A stretch of 64,000 nt of DNA from Linepithema humile (GCF_040581485.1 NC_090132.1:19932911-19996910), one strand, 5' to 3'; positions 26,741-41,107 are shown, counted from the first letter of the stretch. The notes: generated by a model not told the origin, from the letters alone. Translations and numbers: made by a program.

Positions 26741-28256
26741 AGTTCTGCTCATTGGCAAATTCTTCGAATTGTAAAATGCACCGTTTTTGTTTAAAACACA
26801 CGATACGAATAATTTCCAATGAAAATTTCCCGGTGAACTTTCATCGTTCATAACACATTATTTATATATGATTTTTTTTAAACTGAATTTTGCGTGCGTG
26901 TATTTTTTTTCCGCATTTAACAAACATCTGAAATTAACGAATGCATACTACGAACAAACAGAGATTGCGAGATGGAAAATGGATTTTTGCTATTTTTTAA
27001 TCGGATTTATAGAGAATATATTACAGAGAAATAGATATATAGAATACCATATAATATTTGCTTATTTTTAACATTTGGACACATTATTGACAAACGCATC
27101 GAAAAAATGGCATTGCGAGAAGATAAAGGCAGTAAAGATAAATACTTACATTATGATGATGTGAAAGCGACGATCCTGGCGACAAGATGTAAAGGATAAT
27201 TGGCAACGTCATTTGTGAGCCCTGGCAGCGTTCGAGCATCGTGGCTTAATAATCATTTGCATACCTCTATCTAGTTCAATGTAACATCGGCTATCCAGCG
27301 GCGTTGGACTCTTCAACTTTTCTCTTTGTAAAGCAAACTTAAGCTCATCAGCTTTGCTCAGCAGAGCTCAGCTTCCGCTTTTTTGTCCATAGCTACGGGC
27401 GACCTCGAGAGGATGGGGTTAAGTTGCCCTTAAAAAAGAAAAAAAAAAAAACCTGACTACATACGTGTATACAAGCGTACACGGAAAAAGGATTTGCTTG
27501 GCAGTGGTAGAACAAGACGCTCAGGAAGAAGTAACTGTGCTAATGAGCTCCGTCAATTTAGCGAAGACTGCCTTATGGGCCGTAAGCTTTGCTTAATATG
27601 AAGTAATATTGTCTACTATACTACGGTTATAAACCCGCCCCGTGATTTTCCCATCCTTAAAGGGGAATCGTCCTTACTTTACATTAATAGTACTAAACCG
27701 TGCATCTCGCATCGCTACTTACAAAAATACTCGTTACAAAGTCTTAACACCGCAATAAAATGCTTCGCGCGAGAAGCTTTGGCATTCTTCTTTTTTTTCT
27801 TTTTTTTTTCAAGACAGAGCGCTTTTATAAATGCACGTGAAGAAATTTTATGATTATTCTTGGCATAAAATTTTTTTATAGACGTTCTTGAGACATGAAA
27901 AACTTTATTATTATCCGAAAGATATTACATTCTTCAGCAAGTATTCGAAATGATAAATGCAAATGACATATCTTGGAATGTATGCATGAATTTATTCCGA
28001 TTTTAAGACTATTCTACTTAATAAAAGTTATTAAAATGTAATAAATAAAACATTAAAATTTAAGTTTACTCAAAGTGGTTGTAATAAAAAGATTATTAAA
28101 AAATCAGTAAAAATATCGTTATCACGTATTTAGAGAAGAAATAGATATTCTAAAGTTATTAAAAGGTGAAAATAACTTATAACATTGAAAAATATTATAT
28201 TTGTATTATTGTTGATATTATATTTATCTCAACATATAATAATTATTCTCTTTCAT

Positions 28257-28655
28257 TTATGATTGCAAAATTAAAATTTTATCTTTATAGTTTAAACCCA
28301 AGTATATTAATCGCACAACATTTATAATTATACATATATACGTAATTATATCGAAAAAGTTCCGAAGATATGCAAAATTCGAGAAGCAGAATATATCGCG
28401 AGAGTTGCATTGCGTGCACAATAGTATGCATAAAACATTTGCAATTTCAGAAGTGAATACATATGTCTGTTCTTTCTTACGTGCAAAAGACTGCTTTCTT
28501 ATTGAACTCACGTAACTGTTCCTGCGCAAAAAGTCTTTGACATCACTAACGACCGCTCGCTTTATTAGTATTCCAAACTTGTCACAAGAGACAAAACTCT
28601 GATCATTGTGGAGCAATACTCGTTGAAGTTGATTCTGGAACGTAATTTTATACAT
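28257..28655 (-). CDS. Hypothetical small membrane protein inside the intron (low confidence)
   Basis: An ATG at 28655 on the - strand opens a 132-residue frame ending in TAA, in strongly AT-rich sequence where frames of this length are less expected. The predicted protein starts MYKITFQNQLQRVLLHNDQ. It has a basic middle (IRKQSFARKKEQ), a cysteine-containing stretch (LCILLCTQC) and a C-terminal hydrophobic segment (IITYICIIINVV) that could span a membrane. I recognise no family. No promoter or polyadenylation signal was assigned. It could be a nested gene, a decayed gene copy or chance. Confidence 0.18.
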   Translation of the reverse strand: MYKITFQNQLQRVLLHNDQSFVSCDKFGILIKRAVVSDVKDFLRRNSYVSSIRKQSFARKKEQTYVFTSEIANVLCILLCTQCNSRDIFCFSNFAYLRNFFDIITYICIIINVVRLIYLGLNYKDKILILQS

Positions 28656-29029
28656 CAAAGTTTAAACGCTACAAACTAAACTTTTGAGATATTGCAAATC
28701 TTAAACTTTGCTTCAAATTTATTTCAAGGAAAAACATTGGAAAATTTCTTTAATAAAACTCTTATTGTGATTAGAAGCGGAAAGCAAAGATTTTGGAGCA
28801 TATGGCTATTGTACAAAAATTACGCTAATTAAGACATTCTTGCTGTATTTAGTGCAAAAAACGAGCATAATGACAATTATGGAGATAAAAATTTCTCGTA
28901 TCTCCATTAGTTTCGCTAATGAGTTTAAAACTCATGGCCTACCACGAATGACGTTAGGTTAACGCTCATCTTTATGCGTCTTCACGGTTCAGCTCTCACA
29001 GAGTTTCTTTTGAACGGTTTTTTTTTGCT

Positions 29030-29970
29030 ATCCTTGCCGGAGCCTTGACGCCTAGCCCATCCAACCAGCCGCTCCATCAGCTCTGCTCTGCAGAGAGTAT
29101 TTATATTTCACTCCGAAGAGTAGCCGAGCTTCTTCGCTGTGCGGGCGTCACTCATTATACAAGTAATTTCACTTGTGCAAGCAGCACTTGCGATGTTACA
29201 ACAGGATCCACTACCGTCGTATTATTCCGACGAATTTGACACTGTCGTAAATTACAGTGCTTAAAGACGTATTCCGCCATTCGACATCTTACGACCATTA
29301 TTATCTCTCCGAAGGGAACGCGAGCGGCGGAGCGGAGATCGTGAAACCAACGGGATGAGAATAAGCACTTGTATATACGTATATATATATATATATTCGA
29401 CGATTGCACATCTCCCGCGCACTTTACAAACAAACTTGCACACCGGGAGCATACCGGTAACTGGCGCGCACCAGCGAACTCCGCTCGCAAACCTCGGCTT
29501 GCAAGATGCACGGCAGTTTAACTCCCTCGTTAAGGTGAGGTCAATAACGTTTTTACGGTAGACCGGACTCGCGGTAGGTGGAAGGTCGAACGAGTTCCGG
29601 ACCAGTGCGTAAGTTTGAATGTGCCACCGCGACTCCGCGCGAGCGAAGGTGCCACAGCGTGGAAATTTGAAATTTAGATTAATGCTACGGAACGCGGAAT
29701 CGTTAACGCTCGACGGAGAGCTGCCTTGCATTACCATATACACGCTGTCTCACGCATCCGGATATGTGTATCCACGATGCCTCGCGGACGAAAGCTCTGA
29801 GTCGCACGTATATTATTCACATGCGGTATTTACCCTTCTTGTTGGCTGAGTCGGCTCGCAGAAGCCGCGTGGCTTTCAATCGGCGTTGATTCTACCGGAA
29901 AGTAGACACCGCCGTCTACGCTTTCAATGGGCCTGTGATTCTGAATTGGACATATTCCCTCGCCTTTTGA
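29030..29970. other. GC-rich patch in the large intron with an AT repeat
   Basis: About 0.9 kb of GC-richer sequence is interrupted by an AT dinucleotide run at about 29380-29395. Frames are open on both strands with no recognisable domain. Function is unknown. Confidence 0.3.
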
Positions 29971-31959
29971 GCGTAAGGAAGGAATGTTCCTAGATTAGTA
30001 CGAATGAGATACGCGCATGAGCTGCATAATAAAATATGGTTATTTTACGGTGAGTGTTAATACTCGGATTTTCTTGACTCTGCGTAGAGAAATCTGAAGT
30101 GAATGATTTTAAATTGGTAAAATTAAATTGTAACGTTACATTTTTCAAAATAATATTTCAAAATTAATTCAAATTATCGAAAAAAATTCGATATTTTTCC
30201 ATAACTGAGTTTTTCAGATTATTTTATTAAATATGCTTGTGTGATATCTGAATTAATGAATTTTTTTTCCCGCGTGTGATGTTAGCATCGCTGTTTTATT
30301 TAATTATGTCTCATATCACATCAATAATAAAACAATTTTGCTGTTATATTTTATCAAAAATATTATATAAATAAAAAAAGATTAAATAATTGAACATAAT
30401 AATATATTAAGAAAGGAAATATAACGCTAAAAAATTACAAGTTGCGCCACGTTAATATAGTAGAAGCGCAGTCGACTGTAATTTGATTCTACTTACATCA
30501 AGTGCTAGGTTTTTAAGCTTTGATAAGAAAGACATTAAAGGGATTACTGGTTGGTCTTCCTGTACCATTATCTTATCTGTAATTGAACACGCCCATATTG
30601 TAGCCAGGCGCCTGTTTTCTTTCTGTCACTCAGATTTTTTTTTCCGGTTGAGACTTTAATTCTGTTCCAGTTGATTGTGATGTAAATTTTCGTATATACT
30701 GTAAGAAACAACACTATTCTCAAAAAATTATCTTTCAACGAATTCTCTGTAATTTGATAAATAATTGAACAACACAATCACTTAAGTAACTTAAACTAAT
30801 TTGTCGATTTATAACGATTCATTGTCGATTATTGCGATTCATTAAATGAATGTAGATATTATCGTTCTTCTAAAGAACGCTTTGATAGACTAATGATCAC
30901 GATAACAAAAAATGTAAAATTTATCTTTCAATTTTATGATTTTACAAGGTTTCTATTTTTTTCTTGCAAGGCTTCTATTATTTTTTCCAAAAAAATTGAG
31001 CGCAAAAGGAATACATTTCGTATACTACGCATAGATAATAAATTTTAAGTCGCTAAAGAATCACTAATAAAATCAATTCGGATGATTCTAATGAAATATT
31101 TCTCGTCAGCGTAATGCGCACCAAAAAATTCGTAAAATGTTATTTTACACAATCTATATATCTAATCCTTATGAACATGTACGAGAGAAACCGCTATCCT
31201 CGCAAGGTCCACAGTTCGAATTATAATACAGACTATTTTCCAACAAATCTGCCGTATTGTCCGCGTCGTCATTATTTACAGACGTCGTCGTTTACGCCGT
31301 TGACGTTGCATTTAAGTGCCAACGTCGCGTTCCGCATAACACGCTGACTAACGTCAACGAGTTTACGTCGGGCCGTTTTGCCGTGGTCTGTCTAAGTCCT
31401 GGATTACGAGCCCCGCGGCAGCAGCGTGAAAATGTTCGCGCAAAATGAGACAGGTCGCGCCCAAGCTCTAAAGCACAATCGCGTCTGGGCCGGGTGCCAT
31501 AACACCCTGCCCCGGCTTTTGTGCGCGAGATCGACTAGCCGCCAGTTCGCAAGAATCCTCTCCCGTTCAGTGGACGGAAGTTTGAGACTGTTGAAAAATT
31601 TTATGCCCTCGTTTGTGCAGACGGCACTAAACTGCGGCTTGGCAAACGTATGGGCTTCCAACAGGAATTGAAAGCGATAAATTCTCAATGAATTCGGATC
31701 TTAACGCTGCAGACATGAAAATGATCTGAATGTCTATACGCGATAGCAAAAACGTGATTGGCATGAAGCGCGTACTTCCGCATTTACAACGTCGAAAATA
31801 AAATTTGAATCGAAAATAATACATCGCACATCCGAATTCATATTGAAAAGAGAGAGAGGGCCGATATAATTAAAAATGTTCAATCTACAATTACAGAATT
31901 TCTCCCCTGAAAATAATAATGTACACAATTATTTTTTTTCTACGGTATCTTCCTAATTA

Positions 31960-32900
31960 GTACACCTCCTCATTACTGTCACGCCCGCCTGTCTCTTTGC
32001 GGAATTGCGACCGTGCGAAATGGTTCTCGCAAATAAAATCCCTTCGTCAAACGCAAACCAGTCTCGTGCGTACGACTGACAAAACCACCCTTTCTTTGCG
32101 GTCGAAGTCGGTCTCCAGCGAAGTGTGACGTATAATGTGCCATCCCGGCCGACTTTTCTCGCGTGTATCCCGTTGCCGAGCCGCATTAATATCACTGTTA
32201 ACGTCTACACGCGGACAGCTCTCCGCGCGACTGTTTCTCCGACTCTCCTCTCTCTTTCCCTCTCTCTCTCCCTCCCTCTCTCTCTCTTTTTCTTTCTTTC
32301 GTTGTTTTTTTCTTTTGCTACGAGTTACACCAAGTTCCCGTCGCCGTTTCTCACTTTTTTCAGCTTTCGCGGCGAACTGTCTCGTCTCACCTTCCTTCCC
32401 GTCGCTCATCCAACCTCCACCGTCGTATATAATTCCCAGGGTCGGCCAGGACGAGAGATTTCCACGTTGTACCTACATAGGTACGTGCAAAATGAACGTT
32501 GGTCGTTGGTGGCGGACGACACTTCATTAAAGCGACGAGCTGACGATTTTCTCTCTGTCGCCCGGTCGCCGACTGCGCCGGCCGTTGCACGTCGCGCCCC
32601 TCGTCCGTGTTCGGGAATTAAAACGACATATACCGCGTCGTTAGAGACCTTTTATCGCGGGTTTGTCCCACAGAGTGGTAAAACCTCGAAGCGGAAACGG
32701 AGGAGAGCGGTGAGAGGTTTTGTGTACTCTTAAAACGACGACGCGTGCGGTCTGAAGACGCTAAATTGTCGGTAATGTCGCGGAAAATGTGATGGCGGGT
32801 CGACGGTGATTGCGTCGACGTTGATTTAAACGACATGCTTTCTAATTGAGAGAGGAAGAATGAAATTATAATGGACGCGCGGTTCGTTCGCGATAGCGAC
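31960..32900. other. GC-rich patch with a pyrimidine-rich core
   Basis: About 0.9 kb of GC-richer sequence surrounds a CT-rich stretch at about 32240-32330 (CTCTCTTTCCCTCTCTCTC). The long + strand frame across it owes its openness to the CT repeat and shows no domain. Pyrimidine tracts on the sense strand of a transcript can bind splicing regulators; whether this one does is unknown. Confidence 0.3.
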
Positions 32901-33450
32901 TGTTGCGCAGTCTCAAAAAACGCAAGAGGATCGATATTGCTGTGATATTACAGTGGTGCCACAATTATTTTAACATCAATTTAGATAATAAACTTTCAAA
33001 TGTATACACAAAATCCATTATTTTCATCAAATTGAAAGCCATAATCTAAGTTTGAAAATGCACGGCGATCGGACTGCATTAAACGTGATCCAATAATCTT
33101 CATTAAACAGATAATTTGATAAAAAATATTTGTATTTGAACAAAATTTGAACGAAAATATAGTTTTTTTTTTTTTTCACATTTCTGAAAGGTTTTCCTCC
33201 CTAGTACTCTCACCGCATTGGCCGATTCGGTTATATGAAAATTAAATTCTGATGAAACTGTAGTAAGCAACGGTTATTCAATTGCTTTGGTCCGAGCCGT
33301 CCAGTTTCCGCTCTATTTCTTCTTATATCGCAAGAGTCGACGGCGCTTCTCGCTCGGACGCCTTCGTGGGCGTCTCACGTCGACGTCTAAAGTGGTGTAT
33401 TCCCTGTTGAGGATATGGAGGATATAGGATATCTTATACTTCAGAGAATG

Positions 33451-33493
33451 CAGAGAATATACCCTCCACCGAGTATTCTACAGAGAATATACC
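33451..33493. repeat. 13-bp direct repeat, period 30
   Basis: CAGAGAATATACC occurs at 33451-33463 and again at 33481-33493, with a partial third copy (CAGAGAATG) just upstream at 33442. This is a minor local duplication. Confidence 0.6.
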
Positions 33494-34639
33494 GCTATGT
33501 ATGTGTGTGTGTAAAATCAGATTCTAGTTACGTATAATTATACAACACGTGATATGTGATTATCACAGCAACAAGATTTGCTGTAAGAAGTTATATATAT
33601 AGACCAAGAGCGTATTAATTACGCAATTACACATCTGTGGAAGTGTTCAAGTCGATAGCTCGTCGGATCGATCGTTCAGCATGCATTGGCCCATTGTTAT
33701 CACGATAGAAATACGTATACGCGAGAAATGAAAATAAAAAATATGTAATTTAATATTTGGAGAAAAATATTTTTTCCTCACACAACTTTGTAAAGCCTTA
33801 TTTTCTAATTTTATATAAGACAGAGGTATTTGGCTTTACGAAAAGTGAAATAACTTGTTCTGTGCAAAATAAATTCGCTTGTCTAATAACCATTCATAGG
33901 AAAGAGAGAGAGAGGGAGAGAGAGGAGAGACAGAGCAGCGTTAGAGGGAAGCAGCTTGTGAGTAGTTAATCAAAGTTCGACAACGGGCCGAATAAATTTG
34001 GCTCGTATGTAGCCCCGAGCAGCGATGCGAATACCTTTGATATCGACATAATCGTTCGAAGTTGAAGTCTTCATAACCCCTGGGGATACTCTTCAAAGGA
34101 GCACCGCTTGCAAGATGAAAAATTCTCATAAAACTTCATAAATATTTCAGGGATTCACATAAGCGTGCAATTAGGCTGAATTAGGGATCCCCGGAGCAAT
34201 ATTGCCTTCCAAATTGCGGTCCTCGAGAGTTGATGGTTTTTCGATAGTGTCATATCTTTGCACTTGTGACATATTATAACGGCAACAGATTCTCTTTCGT
34301 ACGGATTATTTTGCACAATTTATAAACAAAGTATTCGAAAACATTCTATACGTGACGTGAAAAAGTGCCTGAAAATAAATTAATTCCATGTTTTTTTTCT
34401 ATTTTCTTTAAAGAACATCTGCTGATAAAGTTCGTGCGCGATTATTAGTCAATTTCACACTAATAATATCAACACTGGTTCTTTTTTACAATACAAATAG
34501 AAACTATATGTTCATCTAATTGTTTTAAATTTTAATGTATGTGTTTTACTTTTTTTCTTCCAATATAATTCAATTATTTATTTCTTTGCTTCTTATTTTA
34601 TTATTATATTTCTATAGCTTCGCCTTTCATTTGAATCGA

Positions 34640-36480
34640 TCACGAACATCCCACCGTTAATTTTATTGTTCTAACGCTAACACACTGGTACACAGTATTC
34701 GCAAGTAAAGTATCGAACTTTAAGCGACACTGTGTTTCGGCCGAAATCCGATTTGCATCGCGACGCCGCGCGATGAACGCGTTGTTCGCGCTGGGGCACG
34801 ACCAGCACAGGTTGCACACTTTCTCGATTACAAAAGTGCACGCGAGCTGGACTCGCTTTAATTCACGCGCCCCCGAGCTTTGCGGGTGCGTCCGGCTTGA
34901 ATAACGCAGTTACATGCAAAACTCCATGCGAAATTGCACCAGTGTGCCGGCTGTGTGCGGCTCCACTGACGCGGTGTCGACTAATCCGAAAATAACTTGT
35001 AAATTTATGAAATAATACGGTGCTAGAGACCGCGATAATATCACTGCGGTATTACAACCGTCTGCCGCTCCCCCTCCCTTCCCTTCTCCCACCAAACCCC
35101 ACGACGATAACGTAGTTGCGCTCAGACGAGCATCACATTAAAGCGTATGTCTGGGGCCGCGAAAGTCCCTTGATGAAAATTGTACCGGTTGTTTCGTATC
35201 CCTAATGCACGTACACACGCGATCAAGTGTGTTTCCATTATTCCACGTTGCAATTTGTATCCCGCTTATCGCAGCGCGCGTGTGCCATCGTCTGTTTACA
35301 CGGCTCCGCGGATAGCCAACTGGCTAGGTTTAAGTACTGTATTATCACCGTCCACGATAATACACGTGTGTAACGAGGATGTCTCTCGTTAACTCTTTGT
35401 GCTGCGGTCCGCGCTCGCCATCTCGCTTTCCCTCCATCATTATCGTTCATTTTAAAATTTTACACCCGCGGTTAATTTTCAATCGCAAACAATTACGCCG
35501 AGTTCCGTGCTAAGCGGGCCTCGTTGAGGTTTTTAAATTACGATAATGTATCTACGGACTATCTAAGCGCAATCTGGTATGCAGTGTCGCATACGTGCAT
35601 CAGCTAGATTAATAGTGGCTTAATGATGGCGGCTCCATGGTACTTGGTAATTATGTAGAAACACGATAATGCTTAGGCAGGTAACAGGGACTAGCGCAGT
35701 TCGCGCGGTAATTCCTCAGAGAATAACTGCCGGCTTAAGAGCGAGGAAGCTTGCGATTATGATTCGGCGCAAAGTCGTTAGAGTTTACAAGATCAGATGC
35801 CCAAGTTTCTCTTATCACCCTCTTGTATTCCCTTTTGTGTTAGAAGGCAACAGCGAGGAGCGCTGACTATGCCGGTTATCCTATGTCGAACTTGCTTTGT
35901 CTTATAAATTCATTCATGTAAAAGATCCGCCTCTTTGTAAAATGTACGACTGTTCGTTAAGTACCTTAATTAAGTTCACGATTTGATGCATTGTACGCGG
36001 CTGCTATCTATTTCGAAAACTATCTTATATATTTTTATCCCCATCCTTTTCATATTAGTATTGCACGAACGACGCGGCAGCGACGCGTTTTTCACATCTC
36101 TCTTTTTCATCCCTCACGTCTTTCCAGTCTGTTTGTCGAGCTTCTATCTCTCCCTTCGGGCTGTGTTTAATAAAGTCACGCAGCGTACGTGCCACGGCCG
36201 AATGCGAAAACCATGTGCCTGGCGTTATTCAATGTCTACACAGCTCTTTGACTGCGATCGCCGGTGTGCGAGCCCTTTGTGTAGCCGACACGTTACGAGG
36301 GTTTAATTTTCGCGCATAGTGCGCGTCGCCCATTGACCCAATAAAGCCGGACTTAAACTTTAACGGCTGCCATCGTAAACCGTGATTGTTCAATGTATCC
36401 TGTTGTTCGTCGGCTGCTATACGCGCGGTTGCGGTTTAGCGTGGCGGCTGATAGTCACGAAACGTGAAATCGATAGGAAT
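34640..36480. other. Extended GC-richer region of the large intron
   Basis: This is the broadest GC-richer region in the window, about 1.8 kb with AT-rich interruptions. No exon, RNA gene or known element was recognised. Short frames occur on both strands. Confidence 0.3.
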
Positions 36481-39029
36481 CCATTCGTGTCGTCCGGATG
36501 ATCTCGCATGAACTATGCTGGACTATGTTGGATTATCCATATAATCATCGCGAGAGAAACAATACTAGAACCATTACTACATCCACTCGGAAACATTTCC
36601 GATGGGAATAATTCCGTTTTTTATCAATTGTCTTATTATGGACATTCAAACATAGATTTCAAAACGATCGGAACGATTTTGACACCTCGTGAATAAATGA
36701 AACGTTGATGATCAAAATGAATATTGACATTCTCGTCCAAGCGGGAACTTCAAGTTACTTTTATATATTTTTAATATTTTGTGAAAAATGATTTTTAAAA
36801 ATATTTCATAACTCTGAGATTTTAATTATATTGTTATAAGAGTAAATATTAAATATTTTTAATTTTTTAATTGCATTTATATACATATTATCATACGTTT
36901 TTATTTTACTGAAAATAAATTCCGATTTTGTTTTCGATTTCGAGATTTATAATAGCCGAAAAACATAGATTGGAAACTCGAGTTTTCGACCGAAATCGTA
37001 AAAATTACATATTAATTGCTCTGCTTCAATATTAGATTCAATTGTTCTATAATAATTTTTTTTTATAAAAATAAAAATTCGAAATAAAAAAATCTAAAAT
37101 TTAATGCATTGGCAAAATAATTGAGTATCATGTTTTTTTCTAATATACGATTTATTATTATTATATTGTTTATATATATAAAGAAAATTTTTTTGCATGA
37201 TTCCTAAAAACAGTATTAGCGAGAGAGTATTAAGTAAAGCATTTCATTCAAGTGCCGATGTATTTATACCACGCTGGAGAGAATACAGATGGCATCATGA
37301 TACGACCAATCAATTTTTGCGTGCATCCGTTGTTATCCCGTGGCTTGTATTCGCGCTGCACACGATCTCCGCTATTTTGTCGTTCAACAAATATGTACGG
37401 CGGACATTATCGCGGCGCGTCCGTGTCGCAGCGAGAACCGTTCGGCGGTTTGTCGCCGCAATAATGGCGCAGTTATACCGATGATGGTTGTTTAATGATT
37501 TACAATTGGTCGGCATCGTGAATCGCGTTTCTTTTTTCTCTCCTACCGTTATCTCGTTGTCGAGTACCATTGCCTATATTCGCGGCTCTTTATGCCTCTT
37601 TGATTCAATATTGATTTACGTCGATTTAAAACGAATAAACGAAAAATCAGTTGGCTAAAGCACGTTGTATTGTTTGATTTATTTTATTATAATTCACGAA
37701 AAAAAAGCGATTTTGTTGAACAGGAACATTTTTCTGTACTGGACATACTGGCTAAGCTTTTCATTTCATTTTTCATCAAATATATACATTATATTCATGT
37801 TACGCTTGAAAAAAAAAACACGTTTTATTCACAGGTATCCATAAAATTATTTTTACTCGAGTTGCAATTTTGTAATAAGATTATGTTCAAACCTGTATGT
37901 TTCATAAAATTATATGTAACTTGTCATTTTAAAGTTCGAATTGCCGCAGAAACTTATTGAACTAAAAACTATACTTTAGGATATTTAATTAAAATGCGTT
38001 TATTTCAATTGTTATTAAACTACATGACAATATAGATTTTACATTAAAAGTTTCGGTTATTTGACGTCAGCGTATATTCGCGCTTTTCTATCTACGCGTT
38101 CACAAAATCTCGTCCCGCGGGTCGTATACAGGTTTGCTTAACGGCCCGTATAAAGTTTACGAGCGTTCCGGCTGAAACGGCGGGAGAAATTTCTTTCAAA
38201 GAGATTCGTTCTAAGCGAAAGACGAGATTTTGTGCTGTCTTGAAGTTCGTACAAACCGACGCACGATACGACACACGATTGCGTAATCGAATACTTACTT
38301 TTGTTAAATTTAATGGAGTAACGTTGCTGATAAAAACATCATTAAAGAAAATGTAAAAAAAGTAGTACAAATTTAAAAAAAATGTTCAAGGACTATGAGA
38401 TAATAAAACTACATATTGTGATATAATTAATTAAAAATGCAATTTTCTGATGGGTGAAGAATTGAATGTTGTTTGTACGTTACACACAATTTTTATGATA
38501 GAATATTCGAAGGAAGAGAAGTAGTCGCTGTGCAGATGTTAACAGATTCCTGAAAACAGTTCCGCGATGTCCTGATAAAAAGGTTCCAGCGGCGCCCGGT
38601 TGTACTGTGTCGATCCTGAAATAAAGGCTGGACCGATAGTTTGCGGGTGCGCTTTAAAGTTCTCATCAAGCGATCGAGGTCTGTGGGACACTCCTGTGTC
38701 TCATTGTTCCCTTTGTTTGGTGTTTACGCTGCTGCACCGGCAACTACAAGCGCGGCGTGCCTGGCGGCGATCCTCGGCGTCGGTGGCGTCGGCGTCGGGG
38801 ACTGCGACGGCACCGGCGACGAGGCGGGGAAATGCGGGAAACCCGCGGAGGCACGGGGGAATGAAAGGGTGAGGTCGCCGGGGAGAGAAGCTTTCATTAA
38901 GCTTGCATTGTCCCAGCACCGCGCTATTATAGCCGAGTGAATAACTTCGAGCCATCCTGGATAGTCATGCCGCCCTTGTCTCTGTCGCTCTTTCTCTCTT
39001 CCTTTCTCTGCTCTTCCTCTCTTTTTCTC

Positions 39030-39032
<3 letters not shown>

Positions 39033-39070
<38 letters not shown>
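39033..39070. repeat. CT microsatellite, 19 units
   Basis: An uninterrupted CT run of 38 bases within a longer pyrimidine-rich stretch. Confidence 0.9.
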
Positions 39071-39075
<5 letters not shown>

Positions 39076-39268
39076 CCGCTTTATCCTTTTTTTCATTTAT
39101 TTTTTGCCTTCTATTCCTCCCTCGCGCTATTCCCTTCCTCCGCGTCCCACTTCCGATATTCTCCCGCGTGCTGCGACTCTTCCCTCGCTGCTCGCATCAC
39201 ATTTTCCAGTGGCTCGTCTCTTCCTTCCCTCGCGCAATTTGACGCATCTCCAATTTATTCCTCGGCGA

Positions 39269-39271
<3 letters not shown>

Positions 39272-39298
<27 letters not shown>
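39272..39298. repeat. CGG trinucleotide repeat, 9 units
   Basis: Nine perfect CGG units (27 bases) lie inside a GC-rich patch. CGG repeats can form quadruplexes or hairpins (established knowledge). Here only the repeat is observed. Confidence 0.88.
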
Positions 39299-39299
<1 letters not shown>

Positions 39300-41049
39300 C
39301 GTCCTGTTAGCGACGGCGTGATATTAACGAGCCGAACAACGGTATAACGGTAACGGCAAATCGCTCGAGCGGCGCCGGGGCGGCATCGAGCGTGGCGTCC
39401 CGCACGTACACCACGCGCCGGGACGCCATCAGCCGTTTGTTCGTTACGTGGATACGTGGTGGCGTCGTCGGTGTGACGGTGCCGGCGCGGCCTTTTAACG
39501 AATACGCCCGCGGCGCCCGTAAAATCTTGACTGTTCCGTTCGTTAATTACGCGCCACAACCTCATCGTACCTATGCCTCGTTTGTTCGACGGCGATTTTG
39601 ATCTTCTCTCTTTCGCTGTCCTCCTCGTTCTCCGCCAACTCCTCTAACGGCCGTGACCGGCCGTCGTCTCGCATACACACCGGCAGCGGGATACGCCTGA
39701 ATTCAGTCATCCGCTTTCGCGTTAGTCGTTAATGACGTGGAAGGGAAGCTTATACTGAATGCAGAAAGGGAAGACGAGAGATATGATTGCTGGAGGTAAC
39801 GGGAGAAGCGCGTCACCTGTGATGATTACGTTGAATTTGTAGAGGCACTTGACGTGTTCAATTATTTCCTCTCGAGGTTTGCATCTTCATTATAACGAGC
39901 ATTCGATGGCCAACACTTTCCCCTGCTTTATTTTCTCTCTTTCTCTCCCCCCCCCCTTCTCTCTCTCTCTCTCACTCTCTCTCGTTATATCTATTTGATG
40001 ATGATGTGAAGTTATGTCGCTGCGCATAATGTCGCTCCAGGCGGAAAGCTGGTTTATATTCGAGAAGTGAACTCTGCGAAAGCAGGTCACAATAAGCTTT
40101 TATGGTGGAAATAAGCATTCTACGAGTTACATAAGACAAAGGATTTATGCAATTATTTATAATGGAAAATATTGTTGTACTATTGAAATGCTAAATAAAA
40201 CACTGGTCATATATAATGGTATATATTGTTACTTAATCATTGAAAAGAAGACATATCTAATTGTGAGTGAGTATCTAAGTGTATATACTTTATGCATTAA
40301 TAATGCTTTACATTTCTAGATTTTTTCTCCAACAAAATCTCTTAATTAAAATGAATATGATAATACAGTAATAAAATACTGTGCTTTGTTTTAATATCAC
40401 ATTGTATTAAGTTAGCGAAAAGTTATTTTTACTTAAATTATAAATTATAAAATTTTTATAATTTAATATTTCTGGCAAAATCTAATTATGGACTATTAAG
40501 ATATTACGATCTACGGAACACACATTAAATATACATTTCTCACGAATATTATACGCTTTTTATTTTGGTTTTACAAATATTCCATTCATTCGCTGAGCAA
40601 TGATAGAAAGTGATAAAGAAAGAAACCAGCTGCGATTAAAAGACTTCTCGTTATTGAATTATATCTTCAGCACTCGCTATTTTCTTAAGATATAGCGTAC
40701 TATTTTTGTTCAAAGAGAATAGCTATTTTCGTGCGCAGAGAATTCAATCTATAGTAGTTGATATCTCCGCGCGGAGAAATTTCTTCGTACAAAGAATGAC
40801 TTTCGAATGCCTAGAAACCAGATTACGCTGGCCAATACATTTCAGGATTACCACGCGAAGATTTTATTCGAAAATTGCGATCTACCGAGCTCGCGAAGTT
40901 GCTATTGCCTGCGAAATAAGATTGCGATTCGCAATCACTACAATCTTTTGAATTACTTATTAAACGACGTTACTCTCGTTCTGAATTTTGTTAGAAAATT
41001 CAGTTAGATGAACGGTGTAAAAAAATTTATGGAAATAAAATAAGCTAAA

Positions 41050-41053
<4 letters not shown>

Positions 41054-41107
<54 letters not shown>
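41054..41107. repeat. GA microsatellite, about 27 units
   Basis: This uninterrupted GA run of about 54 bases is followed by an imperfect tail to about 41120. It lies about 250 bases before exon B. GA repeats are targets of GAGA-type factors in insects (established knowledge); any such role here is inference. Confidence 0.9.

Larger units (their letters stand above)
38580..39760. other. Strongly GC-rich patch with CT and CGG repeats
   Basis: This patch carries a region rich in GGCGTCGG-type strings (38755-38830), a 19-unit CT repeat (39033-39070) and a 9-unit CGG repeat (39272-39298). Frames are open on several strands because stops are rare, and I see no known domain. It looks like a CpG-island-type element and could be a promoter for an alternative first exon or a strong enhancer. 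That is inference; no core promoter was identified. Confidence 0.4.

Noticed and set aside
32125..32733. 202-codon + strand open frame
   Set aside because: It crosses a CT-rich tract, is rich in Ser, Arg and Leu, overlaps long frames on both strands and shows no domain.
38600..38940. Gly/Ala-rich open frames in the GC-rich patch
   Set aside because: Several frames on both strands are open at once, as expected from very high GC. There are no splice borders or motif.
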